In this document: positions 50,209 to 60,947 of the stretch, one piece after another | How the letters are laid out: each line of letters opens with the position of its first letter | Position numbering within the stretch: position 1 is the first letter of the stretch | NCBI RefSeq assembly: GCF_900113705.1 | Contig: NZ_FOQI01000019.1 | Span: forward strand, 1 to 64,000 | Direction of reading: 5' to 3' | Source of the DNA: Collimonas sp. OK307 | GTDB lineage: Bacteria; Pseudomonadota; Gammaproteobacteria; Burkholderiales; Burkholderiaceae_D | Length of the DNA: 64,000 bases | Translations under genes and position numbers: made by a program | The notes under the pieces: generated by a model | Seen by the model: only the letters and a program-made list of their open reading frames with translations | The model's database searches: none | What the model was told of the DNA's origin: nothing

Positions 50209-52263
50209 ATGACTTTCCCATTGCTCAATCGCGAACTCGGTGTACTTGCCTTTAACGAGCGTGTCCTGGCCCAGGCCGAAGATCCCGCCGTGCCTTTACT
50301 GGAGCGACTCCGTTTCGTCTGTATCACCAGCAGTAACCTGGATGAGTTTTCCGAGATCCGGATGTCCGGCTTGCAAGAACAGATCAGGGTGGCGGTGGAT
50401 GGCGTGACGCCGGACGGCATGTCGTTGCAGCATGCTTACAGCACCATCAGCGAGCGTGCGCAGAAACTGGTGGCGCGTCAGTACGCTTTGTTCAATGAGG
50501 TGTTGCTGCCGGCCTTGAACGCGGAGGGTATCGCCTTCTATCAGGAATCCGAGTGGAATGATGAGCAAACCGCCTGGGCGCATGAGTTTTTCAAGACGGA
50601 GCTGCTGCCGGTACTGACGCCTATCGGCCTCGACCCGGCCCATCCTTTCCCGCGGGTGCTCAACAAGAGTTTGAATTTCGCGGTCAAATTAAGCGGCAAG
50701 GATGCCTTCGGCCGCGAGACCGAACTGGCCATCGTGCAGGCGCCACGGGTCTTGCCGCGTCTGGTCCGGATGCCGGAGCATTTATCCGCGCACGCGTATG
50801 GCTTCGTGCTGTTGAGCAGTTTCATGCAGCGCTTTGTCGGCGAACTGTTTCCGGGTTTGTCGATCGGCGGCTGTTATCAATTCCGGGTGACGCGTAACAG
50901 CGACTTGTTTGTCGATGAAGACGAAGTCACCGATCTGCGGCTGGCGCTACAGGGCGAGTTGCCGACCCGCCAGCTGGGTAATGCGGTGCGCCTGGAAGTG
51001 GCTGACGGTACGCCGGCATCGCTGGTGCAGCGTCTCCTGACCCAGAACGGCCTGGCGCCTGCCGATTGCTATCGCGTCAACGGTGCGGTCAACCTGGTGC
51101 GCCTGATGCCTTTGCCGGACCTGGTCGACCGGCCCGATTTGAAATTCACGCCGCATACGCCGGTGCTGCCGAAGGCCTTTGTGACCGGCGCTTCGGTATT
51201 CGATGTCATCGATCAGAACGACGTGTTGCTGCATCATCCCTATGAAAGTTTCCAGCCGGTGCTGGAGCTGCTGCAGCAGGCGGCGATCGATCCCGATGTT
51301 CTAGCCATCAAACAGACCATTTATCGTACCGGCAACGATTCGCCATTAATGAGCGCGCTGATGCAGGCGGCCAAGAATGGCAAGGAAGTCACAGTGGTGC
51401 TGGAGCTGATGGCGCGCTTTGACGAAGAAACCAATATCGGCTGGGCGGCCAAGCTGGAAGCGGTTGGCGCCCACGTGGTGTATGGCGTGTTCGGCTACAA
51501 GACGCACGCCAAGATGCTGCTGATCGTACGCCGCAAGCGCCACGCCAAACATACCAAATTGAAGCGTTATGTGCATCTGGGTACCGGCAACTATCATCCG
51601 AAAACCGCGCGCCTATATACCGACTTCGGCCTGATGACCAGCGACGATAAAATTTGCGAAGACGTGCATAACGTGTTCCAGCAACTGACCGGTTTTGGCA
51701 AGCAAGTACCGCTCAAGCGCCTGTGGCAATCGCCGTTTACTTTGCACGCAAATGTCCTGCACGCAATCCAGAAAGAAGTCGACGCCGCCAAGGCTGGCAA
51801 GCAGGGTTATATCATCGCCAAGATGAACGCCTTGCTGGAACCTACGGTGATTGAAGCCTTGTATCTGGCTTCCCAGGCGGGCGTCAAGATCCAGCTGTTG
51901 ATTCGCGGTGTGTGTGCTTTGCAGCCGGGCGTGCCGGGCTTGTCGGAAAACATCAAGGTGCGTTCCGTTATCGGGCGTTTTCTTGAGCACCATCGGGTAT
52001 TCTATTTTTATGCCGACGGCGAAGAACATGTGATGCTGTCCAGCGCCGACTGGATGGATCGCAATTTATTCCGTCGTATCGAAACAGCATTCCCGATCCT
52101 GGACGGCAAGCTCAAGCGGCGTGTGATCGAAGAGAGTTTGCTGATACATTTGCAAGATAATGCATCGGCCTGGGATATGGATAGCGAAGGCCGCTATAAA
52201 CGGGCCAACCCTGGCGACGCCACACCGCTGGTCAGCCAGATCGATTTGCTGTCGCGCTTTTAA
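50209..52263 (+). CDS. ppk1: Polyphosphate kinase 1
   Basis: The 684-residue protein has PPK1 order: an N-terminal FPLLNRELGVLAFNERVLAQA segment, an ITSSNLDEFSEIR block, and two phospholipase-D-like C-terminal domains with catalytic-site histidine segments GYKTHAKMLLIVRR and FLEHHRVFYFY, plus HLGTGNYH. It polymerises ATP gamma-phosphate into polyphosphate at the membrane. It is a single-gene unit behind a Pho box and is convergent with the ABC permease gene. Confidence 0.95.
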   Translation: MTFPLLNRELGVLAFNERVLAQAEDPAVPLLERLRFVCITSSNLDEFSEIRMSGLQEQIRVAVDGVTPDGMSLQHAYSTISERAQKLVARQYALFNEVLLPALNAEGIAFYQESEWNDEQTAWAHEFFKTELLPVLTPIGLDPAHPFPRVLNKSLNFAVKLSGKDAFGRETELAIVQAPRVLPRLVRMPEHLSAHAYGFVLLSSFMQRFVGELFPGLSIGGCYQFRVTRNSDLFVDEDEVTDLRLALQGELPTRQLGNAVRLEVADGTPASLVQRLLTQNGLAPADCYRVNGAVNLVRLMPLPDLVDRPDLKFTPHTPVLPKAFVTGASVFDVIDQNDVLLHHPYESFQPVLELLQQAAIDPDVLAIKQTIYRTGNDSPLMSALMQAAKNGKEVTVVLELMARFDEETNIGWAAKLEAVGAHVVYGVFGYKTHAKMLLIVRRKRHAKHTKLKRYVHLGTGNYHPKTARLYTDFGLMTSDDKICEDVHNVFQQLTGFGKQVPLKRLWQSPFTLHANVLHAIQKEVDAAKAGKQGYIIAKMNALLEPTVIEALYLASQAGVKIQLLIRGVCALQPGVPGLSENIKVRSVIGRFLEHHRVFYFYADGEEHVMLSSADWMDRNLFRRIETAFPILDGKLKRRVIEESLLIHLQDNASAWDMDSEGRYKRANPGDATPLVSQIDLLSRF

Positions 52264-52285
52264 ACCGGGCTTTTAGTTTGCGTTT

Positions 52286-52948
52286 TCAGTTTGATTTGTG
52301 CGCTTGCCCCAGCTTGGTTTCCAGGCGGCTTTGCAAGCGCTCAAAGCACAAGCTCAGGCACCAGTAAATCGCCGCGGCAGCCAGATACAGCGGCAACGGA
52401 CGGAAGGTCACCGCAATGATTTCCTTGGTGGCCAACATCAACTCCGTTACGGTGATGACCGACACCAGCGAAGTATCCTTGATCAGGCTGATCAAGGTAT
52501 TGCTCATCGATGGCACCGCAATCCGGATTGCCTGGGGAATGATGATGTAGCGTAGGGTTTGCCAGTAATTCAGGCCGATGCTGTAACTGGCGGACCATTG
52601 TCCTGTGTGCACGCCGACAATGGCGCCGCGCAGGCTTTCCGACAGATAGGCGCCGGCATTCAGGCTCAACGCCAGGACGCCTGCGGTCAACGGCGAAAAG
52701 CTGATGCCTATGCTCGGCAGGCCGTAATAAATCACGAAGATCTGCACCAGCAGCGGGGTGCCGCGCATCAGGCTGACATAGGTGCTGGCCGGCCAGCGCG
52801 CCAGACGCGACGGCAAAATGCGCGCAATCGCCAATGGAAAGCCGAGTAGCAGTCCCCCCAGCATTGACGCCACTGCAAACACCAAGGTGTAGCCTACGCC
52901 GCGGAACAAGGTCGGCCCCGCTTGCTGCAGCAAATCTAGTAATTCCAT
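52286..52948 (-). CDS. Polar amino-acid ABC transporter permease
   Basis: The 220-residue protein has about five membrane segments and the HisM/GlnP-type features SLMRGTPLLVQIFVIYYG and the EAA-like loop GLNYWQTLRYIIIPQAIRIAVPS. It forms the membrane pore of an amino-acid importer. It follows the substrate-binding protein gene on the same strand, with a terminator-like hairpin between them. No ATPase gene is adjacent, since the next gene downstream is the convergent ppk1. Confidence 0.9.
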   Translation of the reverse strand: MELLDLLQQAGPTLFRGVGYTLVFAVASMLGGLLLGFPLAIARILPSRLARWPASTYVSLMRGTPLLVQIFVIYYGLPSIGISFSPLTAGVLALSLNAGAYLSESLRGAIVGVHTGQWSASYSIGLNYWQTLRYIIIPQAIRIAVPSMSNTLISLIKDTSLVSVITVTELMLATKEIIAVTFRPLPLYLAAAAIYWCLSLCFERLQSRLETKLGQAHKSN

Positions 52949-52980
52949 ATTGTCTTTTTTAAACCTAGATTTTCTTGCTT

Positions 52981-53011
52981 AAAAAAACATCCCCGCGATG
53001 GGCGGGGATGT
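52981..53011 (-). terminator. Hairpin terminator between SBP and permease genes
   Basis: On the minus strand ACATCCCCGC pairs with GCGGGGATGT around a short loop and is followed by seven T. It lies after the binding-protein stop and just before the permease start; partial read-through would give more binding protein than permease. Confidence 0.8.
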
Positions 53012-53042
53012 CTGGTCTGACTGAAGTGTAACGTGAATTCCG

Positions 53043-53846
53043 TTACTGCGCCGATGGCGCTTTGCTAACGTCAAAGCCGAACCACTTGAATGAGACTTGC
53101 TTGAAACTGCCGTCTTTCAGGATCTCGTCCAGCGCTTTATTCAAAGCTGCTTCAAATTTAGGGTTGCCTTTTTGGAAAGGAATGCCGATTTTATCGACGT
53201 CGCCGAACGTGGCGCCGGCTTTCAATGGCAGATTCGAGGTTTTGAGCAGATAGCCCACCAGCAGCCTGTCATTCAAGGCTGCGTCGATACGGCCGCTGGC
53301 AAGGTCAGCCAGGTACTCAGGCGAGCCAGGATAGGTTTTGACATCAATCCCTGGCACTGCCTTGGCCTTTTGTTCAAAATTGGTGCCTTGGCCCAGGCCG
53401 AGTTTGTAACCCTTCAGCGATTCCAGGGTCGGGAAGCTGCGCTTCTCGTCTTTCCTGATGATCAATTGCGCCGTGGACAGGGTGTACGGTTGAGAAAAGT
53501 CGAAGGCTTTTTGACGCGCTTCGGTAATCCCGACCTGGTTGATGATGACATCGTATTTGCCGGCGCCGAGGCCTGCCAGGATGCCGCTCCATTCGGTTGT
53601 CGTGAATTCCGGCTTTACGCCAAGCCTGGCCGCCAGCAGCTTGGCGACATCAACCTCAAAACCGTCCAGCTGGCCGCTTTTCGGATCTTTGAAATTGAAT
53701 GGAGGATAGTTACCTTCCATCGCCACTCTCAGGGTGCCACGGGTTTTGACGGTATCCAGCAGGTCTGCTGCGAACGCGTTGAGCGCAACGCCGGTGATCA
53801 GTATCGCGGCTGCAATCTTGCTCAGTTTTGACATTGTGGTGGCCAT
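53043..53846 (-). CDS. Periplasmic amino-acid-binding protein (SBP family 3)
   Basis: The 267-residue protein has a signal peptide (MATTMSKLSK start, cleaved near ALNAFA), then family-3 binding-protein signatures: GTLRVAMEGNYPPFNFKD, GFEVDVAKLLAARLG, and the hinge segments GQGTNFEQKA and GRIDAALNDR. It resembles cystine or polar amino-acid-binding proteins such as TcyA/FliY. The start was chosen for AAAGGAAA just upstream. It feeds the permease downstream in the operon. Confidence 0.92.
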   Translation of the reverse strand: MATTMSKLSKIAAAILITGVALNAFAADLLDTVKTRGTLRVAMEGNYPPFNFKDPKSGQLDGFEVDVAKLLAARLGVKPEFTTTEWSGILAGLGAGKYDVIINQVGITEARQKAFDFSQPYTLSTAQLIIRKDEKRSFPTLESLKGYKLGLGQGTNFEQKAKAVPGIDVKTYPGSPEYLADLASGRIDAALNDRLLVGYLLKTSNLPLKAGATFGDVDKIGIPFQKGNPKFEAALNKALDEILKDGSFKQVSFKWFGFDVSKAPSAQ

Positions 53847-53988
53847 TTTTTTCCTTTGGTTGGTAGCAATTGGTAGCACTATGTTAAGCGTTTTTCCCTG
53901 CAAATGTGAAATGATGGTTTTGCGACTTCATATGCACTTATTGTCTTTGCATTTCAGGAAAATATCAGCTATCGCCGATCTAGGCAAT

Positions 53989-54855
53989 TTACGGTTTGCC
54001 GGGTTTGCTTATTTTCTTGCGCAGGGCCAGATCGGTAGTCAGTGCGGCAAACTGTTGATATAGCTCCGCGATCCGCGGTTGCCATTGCCGGACCGCCTGA
54101 TATTGCCTGGATACAGTAGCCAGGTCGCCGCGTGCGATCGGGCCGGTGAGGGCGGTTGCCGGACCAAGCCGAAAAGCGTTGGCCGCGCTTTCAGACAGCA
54201 ACGGTTCGATCAATTTCAAGGCAAGCTCCGGTGCGATGCCTGCTGCAACGTATGCCTGTTGCGCGACATCGATCAGCGTCACCTGATAGTTGGAGGCGAA
54301 TACTGCCGCAGCATGGTACAGGGTCTTTTGTTCGCGCTGGATTTCTACCGATTGCGCGCCAATGGCGCTGAATGCAGGTCCGAGAACCGCCAGAGCGGCG
54401 GCATCGCCTTCACTGCCGCACCAGGTGCCGTCGAAATGGCCTGCGACTTGTTGTGGATCGGCAAAGCTGCGGATGGGATGGACGCTGGCGACGGCCGCGC
54501 CTTGTGCGGTAGCTGCAGCCAGTTCAAGCGACGACAGCGCGCCGCTGCAATGAAACACAATGCTGCCCGGTTGCAGTTTGCCGGCGGCGGCGAGGGCGTT
54601 GCAACAGGTGGCGATCTGGTCGTCGCTTGTTGCAATCAGATAGATGTCAGCGCTGCGCAGACCGGCATGGTCTGCCACTACGCTGCCGGCGCCGATGAAG
54701 GCGCTGGCCCGTTGTGCGCTGGCGGTCGAACGGTTCAGGATGTCGAGCAAGACAAATGTCTGGCGCTCATGCCAAAGCCGGCCCAGAGCCTGGCCGACTT
54801 TGCCGCAACCGATGATGCTCAAGGTGAGAGGACGGCGTTGGCCGCCGTCCGGCAT
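53989..54855 (-). CDS. Rossmann-like DUF2520 protein
   Basis: The 288-residue protein has an N-terminal NADP-binding motif LSIIGCGKVGQALGRLW and a C-terminal DUF2520 helical domain (QREQKTLYHAAAVFASNY, AYVAAGI). It resembles 2-dehydropantoate reductase/F420-dependent oxidoreductase-like proteins, but the substrate is unknown. It follows the ABC-F gene by 17 bp on the same strand. The start MPDGGQRR avoids overlap with that gene. Confidence 0.82.
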   Translation of the reverse strand: MPDGGQRRPLTLSIIGCGKVGQALGRLWHERQTFVLLDILNRSTASAQRASAFIGAGSVVADHAGLRSADIYLIATSDDQIATCCNALAAAGKLQPGSIVFHCSGALSSLELAAATAQGAAVASVHPIRSFADPQQVAGHFDGTWCGSEGDAAALAVLGPAFSAIGAQSVEIQREQKTLYHAAAVFASNYQVTLIDVAQQAYVAAGIAPELALKLIEPLLSESAANAFRLGPATALTGPIARGDLATVSRQYQAVRQWQPRIAELYQQFAALTTDLALRKKISKPGKP

Positions 54856-54872
54856 TGCGTTTAGTTGCCGAG

Positions 54873-56879
54873 TTAATTGCCCAGCAGCTCCAGCGCTTCC
54901 TGTTGCTCCAGCCATTCCGCCTCCAGTTGCGTCAGTTCCTTGGCATAAAACGCCTGATCGGCGAGCAGCGTCGCCAATTCCTTTTTCTTGTCTTTATCGT
55001 AGATTTCCGGATCGGCCAGGCGCGTATCGACAGTATGCTTCTGCGCGCTGCGTTTGGCGATCTGCTCATCCAGGCGCTTGATGCGCGATTCGATTGGTTT
55101 CTTTTGCGCCGCCAGCTTTTGCCGCGCTTCGGCTTCCGCACGCTTTTGTTCGCGGCGGTCGGCATTGTCGACCACGGGAGCCGCTGCCGGAGCGACTGCG
55201 CTAGCGATTTTTGCCTTGCTGCTGGCTTTTGGCAGCGCCGCGTCGGTCGCACTGTTTTTAGCCGCCAGCTTGGTCTTGAACAGCCAGTCCTTGTAATCGT
55301 CGAGGTCACCGTCGAATGGCTCTACCTTGCCGTCGGCGACGATGATGAATTGATCGGTGGTAGCACGCAACAGATGGCGATCATGTGACACCAGCACCAG
55401 TGTGCCTTCGAACTGCGCCAGCGCCATGGTCAGTGCTTCGCGGGTTTCCAGGTCCAGATGGTTGGTCGGTTCATCCAGCAGCAACAGGTTAGGGCGCTGC
55501 CAGACGATCAAGGCCAGCGCCAGGCGTGCCTTTTCGCCGCCGGAAAACGGTGCGATCGAACTGGTCACCATCGGGCCGTTGAAATTGAAGCTGCCGAGGA
55601 AGTTGCGCAACTCTTGCTCGCGCACGGTTGGCGCGATCTTGCCCATATGCCACAACGGCGATTCATCATGGCGCAGCATTTCCACCTGATGCTGGGCGAA
55701 GTAGCCGATCGACAAGCCCTTGCCGAACTGGGCATCGCCGTGCAACGGCTTGAGTTCTTCTGCAATGGTCTTGATGAAGGTCGATTTACCTGCGCCGTTG
55801 ACACCCAGCAGACCGATACGCTGGCCGATCTGCAAAGAGAAATTGATGCCGGCGATGATTACCTTTTCGGTGACGTCATGGCTGGTTTCGCTTTCGGTGC
55901 GATAGCCGGCGCTCACATCTTCCATCACCAGCAAGGGATTAGGTGCGCTCAGCGGCACCCGGAATTCGAACGAGAATTCAGCTGCGGCGCGCAATGGCGC
56001 AAGTTCTTCCATCTTGGCCAGGGCCTTCATCCGGCTTTGGGCCTGACGCGCTTTGCTGGCCTGGGCCTTGAAGCGGTTGATGAACGATTCCAGATGCGCA
56101 CGCTGGCGCATCTGTTTTTCCAAAGTACCGGCAGCCAGTTCCAGCTGCGCAGAACGCTGGCGCTCGAACGAGGAGTAGTTACCTGAGTAACGCTTCAGCT
56201 TGCGCTCATCGATGTGCACGATCACATTCACCACGCCGTCGAGGAAGTCGCGGTCATGGGAGATGATGATCAGGGTGCCGGGATAGCGCTTGAGCCAGTC
56301 TTCCAGCCAGATGATGGCGTCCAGGTCCAAGTGATTGGTCGGTTCATCGAGTAGCAGCAGGTCGGACGGGCACATCAGCGCTTGCGCCAGGTTCAGGCGC
56401 ATGCGCCAGCCGCCGGAGAAGCTGGCCACCGGTTGATCCATTTGCGCCAGCGAGAAGCCGAGGCCGGTCAGCAATTGCTCGGCGCGCGAACGTACCGTGT
56501 AAGCATCGGCATCGGCCAGGGCGCTATACAGTTCGCCGATCAAAATGCCGTTGGAAGTGGTTTCCGGTTCGCTTTCGAGGAACGCCAGTTCTTCTTCCAG
56601 GCGGCGCAGGGTAACGTCGCCATCGATAGCGTATTCAATTGCAGGACGGTCCAGCGCCGGGGTTTCCTGGGCAACGTAGGCCATGCGCCATTTCGTCGGG
56701 AAATCGATCTCGCCGAGGTCGGCATGCAGCTCCCCGCGCAGCAGCCCGAACAGGCTGGACTTGCCGGCGCCGTTAGCGCCGATCAGGCCGATCTTGTCGC
56801 CCGGGTTGAGGGTGACGTCGACATTGTCGAGCAAAGGCTTGACGCCGCGCATCAGGGAAACTTGTTGAAAACGTATCAT
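54873..56879 (-). CDS. ABC-F family ATPase (YheS-like)
   Basis: The 668-residue soluble protein contains two ABC domains: Walker A GANGAGKSS near residue 35 with SGGWRMRLNLAQALM, and GVNGAGKST with SGGEKARLALALIVW. The usual interdomain linker is rich in Arg/Lys/Gln (QRAHLESFINRFKAQASK). The C-terminal coiled coil is basic and Ala-rich. No membrane segment exists, so it is a ribosome-binding ABC-F translation factor of the YheS/Uup group rather than a transporter subunit. Confidence 0.9.
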   Translation of the reverse strand: MIRFQQVSLMRGVKPLLDNVDVTLNPGDKIGLIGANGAGKSSLFGLLRGELHADLGEIDFPTKWRMAYVAQETPALDRPAIEYAIDGDVTLRRLEEELAFLESEPETTSNGILIGELYSALADADAYTVRSRAEQLLTGLGFSLAQMDQPVASFSGGWRMRLNLAQALMCPSDLLLLDEPTNHLDLDAIIWLEDWLKRYPGTLIIISHDRDFLDGVVNVIVHIDERKLKRYSGNYSSFERQRSAQLELAAGTLEKQMRQRAHLESFINRFKAQASKARQAQSRMKALAKMEELAPLRAAAEFSFEFRVPLSAPNPLLVMEDVSAGYRTESETSHDVTEKVIIAGINFSLQIGQRIGLLGVNGAGKSTFIKTIAEELKPLHGDAQFGKGLSIGYFAQHQVEMLRHDESPLWHMGKIAPTVREQELRNFLGSFNFNGPMVTSSIAPFSGGEKARLALALIVWQRPNLLLLDEPTNHLDLETREALTMALAQFEGTLVLVSHDRHLLRATTDQFIIVADGKVEPFDGDLDDYKDWLFKTKLAAKNSATDAALPKASSKAKIASAVAPAAAPVVDNADRREQKRAEAEARQKLAAQKKPIESRIKRLDEQIAKRSAQKHTVDTRLADPEIYDKDKKKELATLLADQAFYAKELTQLEAEWLEQQEALELLGN

Positions 56880-57014
56880 GTCTACTATCTGCTAACTATC
56901 TTGCTAAATGAGTGGCCATGCATGTGTTTAAAACCACATGCAGGTTGTGATGGTCTTGCTTGCTGCTTAATTACTATTACCTGAGCGCATGGCCCATGGC
57001 TGGCAGCTTGTGAT

Positions 57015-57899
57015 TTAAGGCAGTTGGTCTGCGGTCAGCAGGAATACCATATCGTCGCCGGCGCTGGTCGATACCCAGGTCATTTCCAGGTCGGGGAACG
57101 CGGCTTCGGCGAAGGCACGCTCGTTGCCGATTTCGACCACGAGTACGCCGTTGGCGGTCAGGCGTTGCTTGGCGCCGGCAACAATCTTGCGCACCAGGTC
57201 CATGCCGTCGCTGCCGCCGGCCAGGGCGATTTGCGGTTCACGCAGATACTCCGGCGGTAACTTGTCCATCGAACCGGAATTGACATACGGCGGGTTGGTG
57301 ACGATCAGGTCGTATTTTTTTGCCGGGACCTTGCTGTACAGATCGGATTCGATCAGCGTAATGCGATCCTGCAAATCATAGTCATCGACGTTGCGACGCG
57401 CCACAGCCAATGCATCGGCCGAAATATCCGCGGTGTCGACATGGGCCTGCGGGAAGGCGTCCGCCAGCATGATAGGCAGGCAGCCGGAGCCGGTGCACAG
57501 TTCCAGGATATTGCTGACCGCCTCGGGATCTTGCAGCCATGGCGAGAAGTGGTCAGGAATCAGTTCGGCGATGAACGAACGCGGCACGATCACGCGCTGG
57601 TCGACGTAAAAACGGTATTCGCCCAGCCAGGCTTCATTGGTGATGTAAGCGGCAGGAACGCGATCGGTGCTGCGTTTTTCAATCACCTGCAGTACGGCGT
57701 CGATTTCATGCGGCAGCAAGCGCGCGTCGAAAAACGGCTCGATCTTGTCCAGCGGCAGCTTCAGCGTATGCAGGATCAGATAGGCCGCCTCATCCAGCGC
57801 GTTACTGCTGCCGTGGCCGAAGAACAGGCCGGCGGTATTGAAGCGGGTAACTGCATAGCGCAGCAAGTCGCGGATGGAGGTAAAGGATTGTGGTGTCAT
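57015..57899 (-). CDS. prmB: Ribosomal protein L3 glutamine methyltransferase
   Basis: The 294-residue class I SAM methyltransferase has the motif I ILELCTGSGCLPIMLA and the catalytic NPPY (VTNPPYVNSG) for glutamine-N5 methylation. The N-terminal FFGHGSSNALDEAAYLIL segment distinguishes PrmB from release-factor-modifying PrmC. It methylates L3 for ribosome assembly. The gene stands alone between ABC-F and dapE. Confidence 0.9.
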   Translation of the reverse strand: MTPQSFTSIRDLLRYAVTRFNTAGLFFGHGSSNALDEAAYLILHTLKLPLDKIEPFFDARLLPHEIDAVLQVIEKRSTDRVPAAYITNEAWLGEYRFYVDQRVIVPRSFIAELIPDHFSPWLQDPEAVSNILELCTGSGCLPIMLADAFPQAHVDTADISADALAVARRNVDDYDLQDRITLIESDLYSKVPAKKYDLIVTNPPYVNSGSMDKLPPEYLREPQIALAGGSDGMDLVRKIVAGAKQRLTANGVLVVEIGNERAFAEAAFPDLEMTWVSTSAGDDMVFLLTADQLP

Positions 57900-57995
57900 G
57901 GTGCAAATTATAAAGGTAGGGCGGGTGCGCGACGACTTTGCCGCTGAGGTCGCAAAAGTGTCAGGCGGATTTTATCGGAAATGCCGGGCCGAATG

Positions 57996-58027
57996 GGTCT
58001 TAGCAAGACAAGAAGCCCGCTAAGACC
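57996..58027. other. Hairpin in the dapE-prmB gap
   Basis: GGTCTTAGC (57996-58004) and GCTAAGACC (58019-58027) are exact complements with a 14-base loop. It sits between dapE and prmB, both on the minus strand, without a clear T-run there; it may be a structure in the prmB leader. Confidence 0.4.
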
Positions 58028-58060
58028 TTGATTTTGTTGTTATTTGTTCAAATTAGAGCA

Positions 58061-58085
58061 AATAAGGCCGCAACAATGTGCGGCC
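58061..58085 (-). terminator. Probable terminator after dapE
   Basis: On the minus strand GGCCGCA pairs with TGCGGCC and runs into TTATTTG. It lies about 30 bp after the dapE stop. Confidence 0.65.
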
Positions 58086-58114
58086 ATCTGTGGCTGTGCA
58101 CCGTTTGAGCAACA

Positions 58115-59305
<1,191 letters not shown>

Positions 59306-59659
59306 TTATTGGCTGAATATTTCTTGGTACAGTGCGTCCGAAAAACCGACATACGTATTCTTGCCGGTGAACAGCACCGGCCGCTTGATGATGGATGGCA
59401 GCTCCATCATCAATGGCGTAGCGCTGATGCCGTCAGTGATGCCGTTACGGCGCTGTTCCGACAAGCCGCGCCAGGTAGTGCCCTTGCGGTTCACCAACGT
59501 GTCCCAGGGCACATCCGCCAGCCAGGTCGTGATCAGTTGCGCCGTGACGCCGTCTTTCTTGAAATTGTGAAACGTGTATGCGATCTCTTGATCTTCCAGC
59601 CAGGTGCGGGCTTTCTTGACTGTGTCGCAATTGGGAATGCCGTAAAGAGTAATTGCCAT
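59306..59659 (-). CDS. ArsC/Spx-family protein, YffB-like
   Basis: The 117-residue thioredoxin-fold protein has LYGIPNCDTVKKARTWL with a single N-terminal Cys and then GTTWRGLSEQ, which match the YffB/MgsR (ArsC-like) group. It is often encoded next to dapE in proteobacteria. Activity is not known; some relatives use glutathione to reduce arsenate weakly. Confidence 0.85.
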   Translation of the reverse strand: MAITLYGIPNCDTVKKARTWLEDQEIAYTFHNFKKDGVTAQLITTWLADVPWDTLVNRKGTTWRGLSEQRRNGITDGISATPLMMELPSIIKRPVLFTGKNTYVGFSDALYQEIFSQ

Positions 59660-59689
59660 AGATTGAATGCGGTTTGGTGTGGATGTGAC

Positions 59690-60835
59690 CTACAGGTCCA
59701 GTGTGAATTCGGTGAAAGTAGCGCCTTCGACGCGTTCCGGTTCTGGCGCCACTGGTGTCGAATTCTTCTTGGAACTCGGCGTGTGGTTGTTGATCAGCCA
59801 GTACAGGTTGCTTGGGGAATCGGCGTGCGCCAGCGCTTCGTCCTGGGTGATGACGCCATCGTCGATCAATTGCATCAGCGCCTGCTCGAAGGTTTGCGAA
59901 CCGGGCGCCAGGCTCTTCTCCATCGCTTCCTTGATCTGGCTGATATTGTCTTCTTCAATCAGTTCAGAGACGTGACGGGTGTTGAGCATGATTTCGACCG
60001 CCGGGGTGCGCTCGCCATCGACGGTAGTGACCAGTCGTTGCGACACAATCGCGGCCAGGGTCGAGGCCAGGTCTTCCAGCAGTGCCGGCCGGTTTTCTAT
60101 CGGATAAAAACTGATGATGCGGTTCAGCGCACGGTAGGTATTGTTGGCATGCAGCGTCGATACCACCAGATGGCCGGACTGGGCATAGGCCATGGCGGCC
60201 GACATGGTTTCCTTGTCGCGGATTTCGCCGATCAGGATGCAATCAGGCGCTTGCCGCAACGCGTTTTTCAAGGCGCCGTTGAGGTCGGTGGTATCGCTGC
60301 CGATTTCGCGCTGGTTGACGATGGAACGGTGGTTATGAAACAGGAATTCGATAGGATCTTCCAGGGTCAGGATATGGCCTGCCTGGGTTTTGTTGCGATA
60401 GTCCAGCATCGAGGCGATGGTCGTCGATTTACCGGAGCCGGTGGCGCCCACCACTAACAGCAAACCGCGCTTGCGGCCGATCAGTTCGACCAGCGCAGGC
60501 GGCAGGCGCAATTCTTCAAATGCCGGAATTTCGTAGGGAATATAACGGATCACGGCGGAAATGCTGCCGCGCTGGCGGAACGCCGACAGCCGGAAGCTGC
60601 CGACACCAGCTATCGGCAGACCGAGATTCAATTCATTGTTGCGTTCCAGTTCTTGCAAGCGATCGGCAGACAGCACCTCATTCAACAGCATCTGGATCGT
60701 GTGTTCATCCATGTTCTGCTGATTGACCGGGACCATCTGGCCCTTGATCTTCAGATGAATCGGCGAACCGGGCGCCAGGAACATGTCCGACGCACTTTTT
60801 TCCTGCATCAGATGAAACAAGCGATCCATTGCCAT
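59690..60835 (-). CDS. pilU: Type IV pilus retraction ATPase, PilU-like
   Basis: The 381-residue PilT-type secretion ATPase has Walker A GATGSGKST, the Asp box LTLEDPIEF, Walker B-region DCILIGEIRD and the His box HLVVSTLHANNT. Features such as SDMFLAPGSPIHLKIKG and the longer C-terminal tail fit PilU rather than PilT. It powers pilus retraction for twitching. AAGGAG precedes ATG 60835. It is isolated among dap genes, with no pilT nearby within this window. Confidence 0.82.
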   Translation of the reverse strand: MAMDRLFHLMQEKSASDMFLAPGSPIHLKIKGQMVPVNQQNMDEHTIQMLLNEVLSADRLQELERNNELNLGLPIAGVGSFRLSAFRQRGSISAVIRYIPYEIPAFEELRLPPALVELIGRKRGLLLVVGATGSGKSTTIASMLDYRNKTQAGHILTLEDPIEFLFHNHRSIVNQREIGSDTTDLNGALKNALRQAPDCILIGEIRDKETMSAAMAYAQSGHLVVSTLHANNTYRALNRIISFYPIENRPALLEDLASTLAAIVSQRLVTTVDGERTPAVEIMLNTRHVSELIEEDNISQIKEAMEKSLAPGSQTFEQALMQLIDDGVITQDEALAHADSPSNLYWLINNHTPSSKKNSTPVAPEPERVEGATFTEFTLDL

Positions 60836-60890
60836 CAAAAAGCTCCTTAATTTATTTTTCTTCGCAGTCCAACTGTCTTATCTGATCAGG

Positions 60891-60923
60891 CGCAGGGCGG
60901 GCAAACTGCTTGCCGGCCCTGCG
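60891..60923. other. Hairpin between dapD and pilU
   Basis: CGCAGGGCGGGCAA and TTGCCGGCCCTGCG pair with a single mismatch. It lies 24 bp after the dapD stop on the minus strand without a T-run, so it may slow or stop transcription before pilU. Confidence 0.5.
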
Positions 60924-60947
60924 TGTGCGGCACAAAGCAATAAATAA

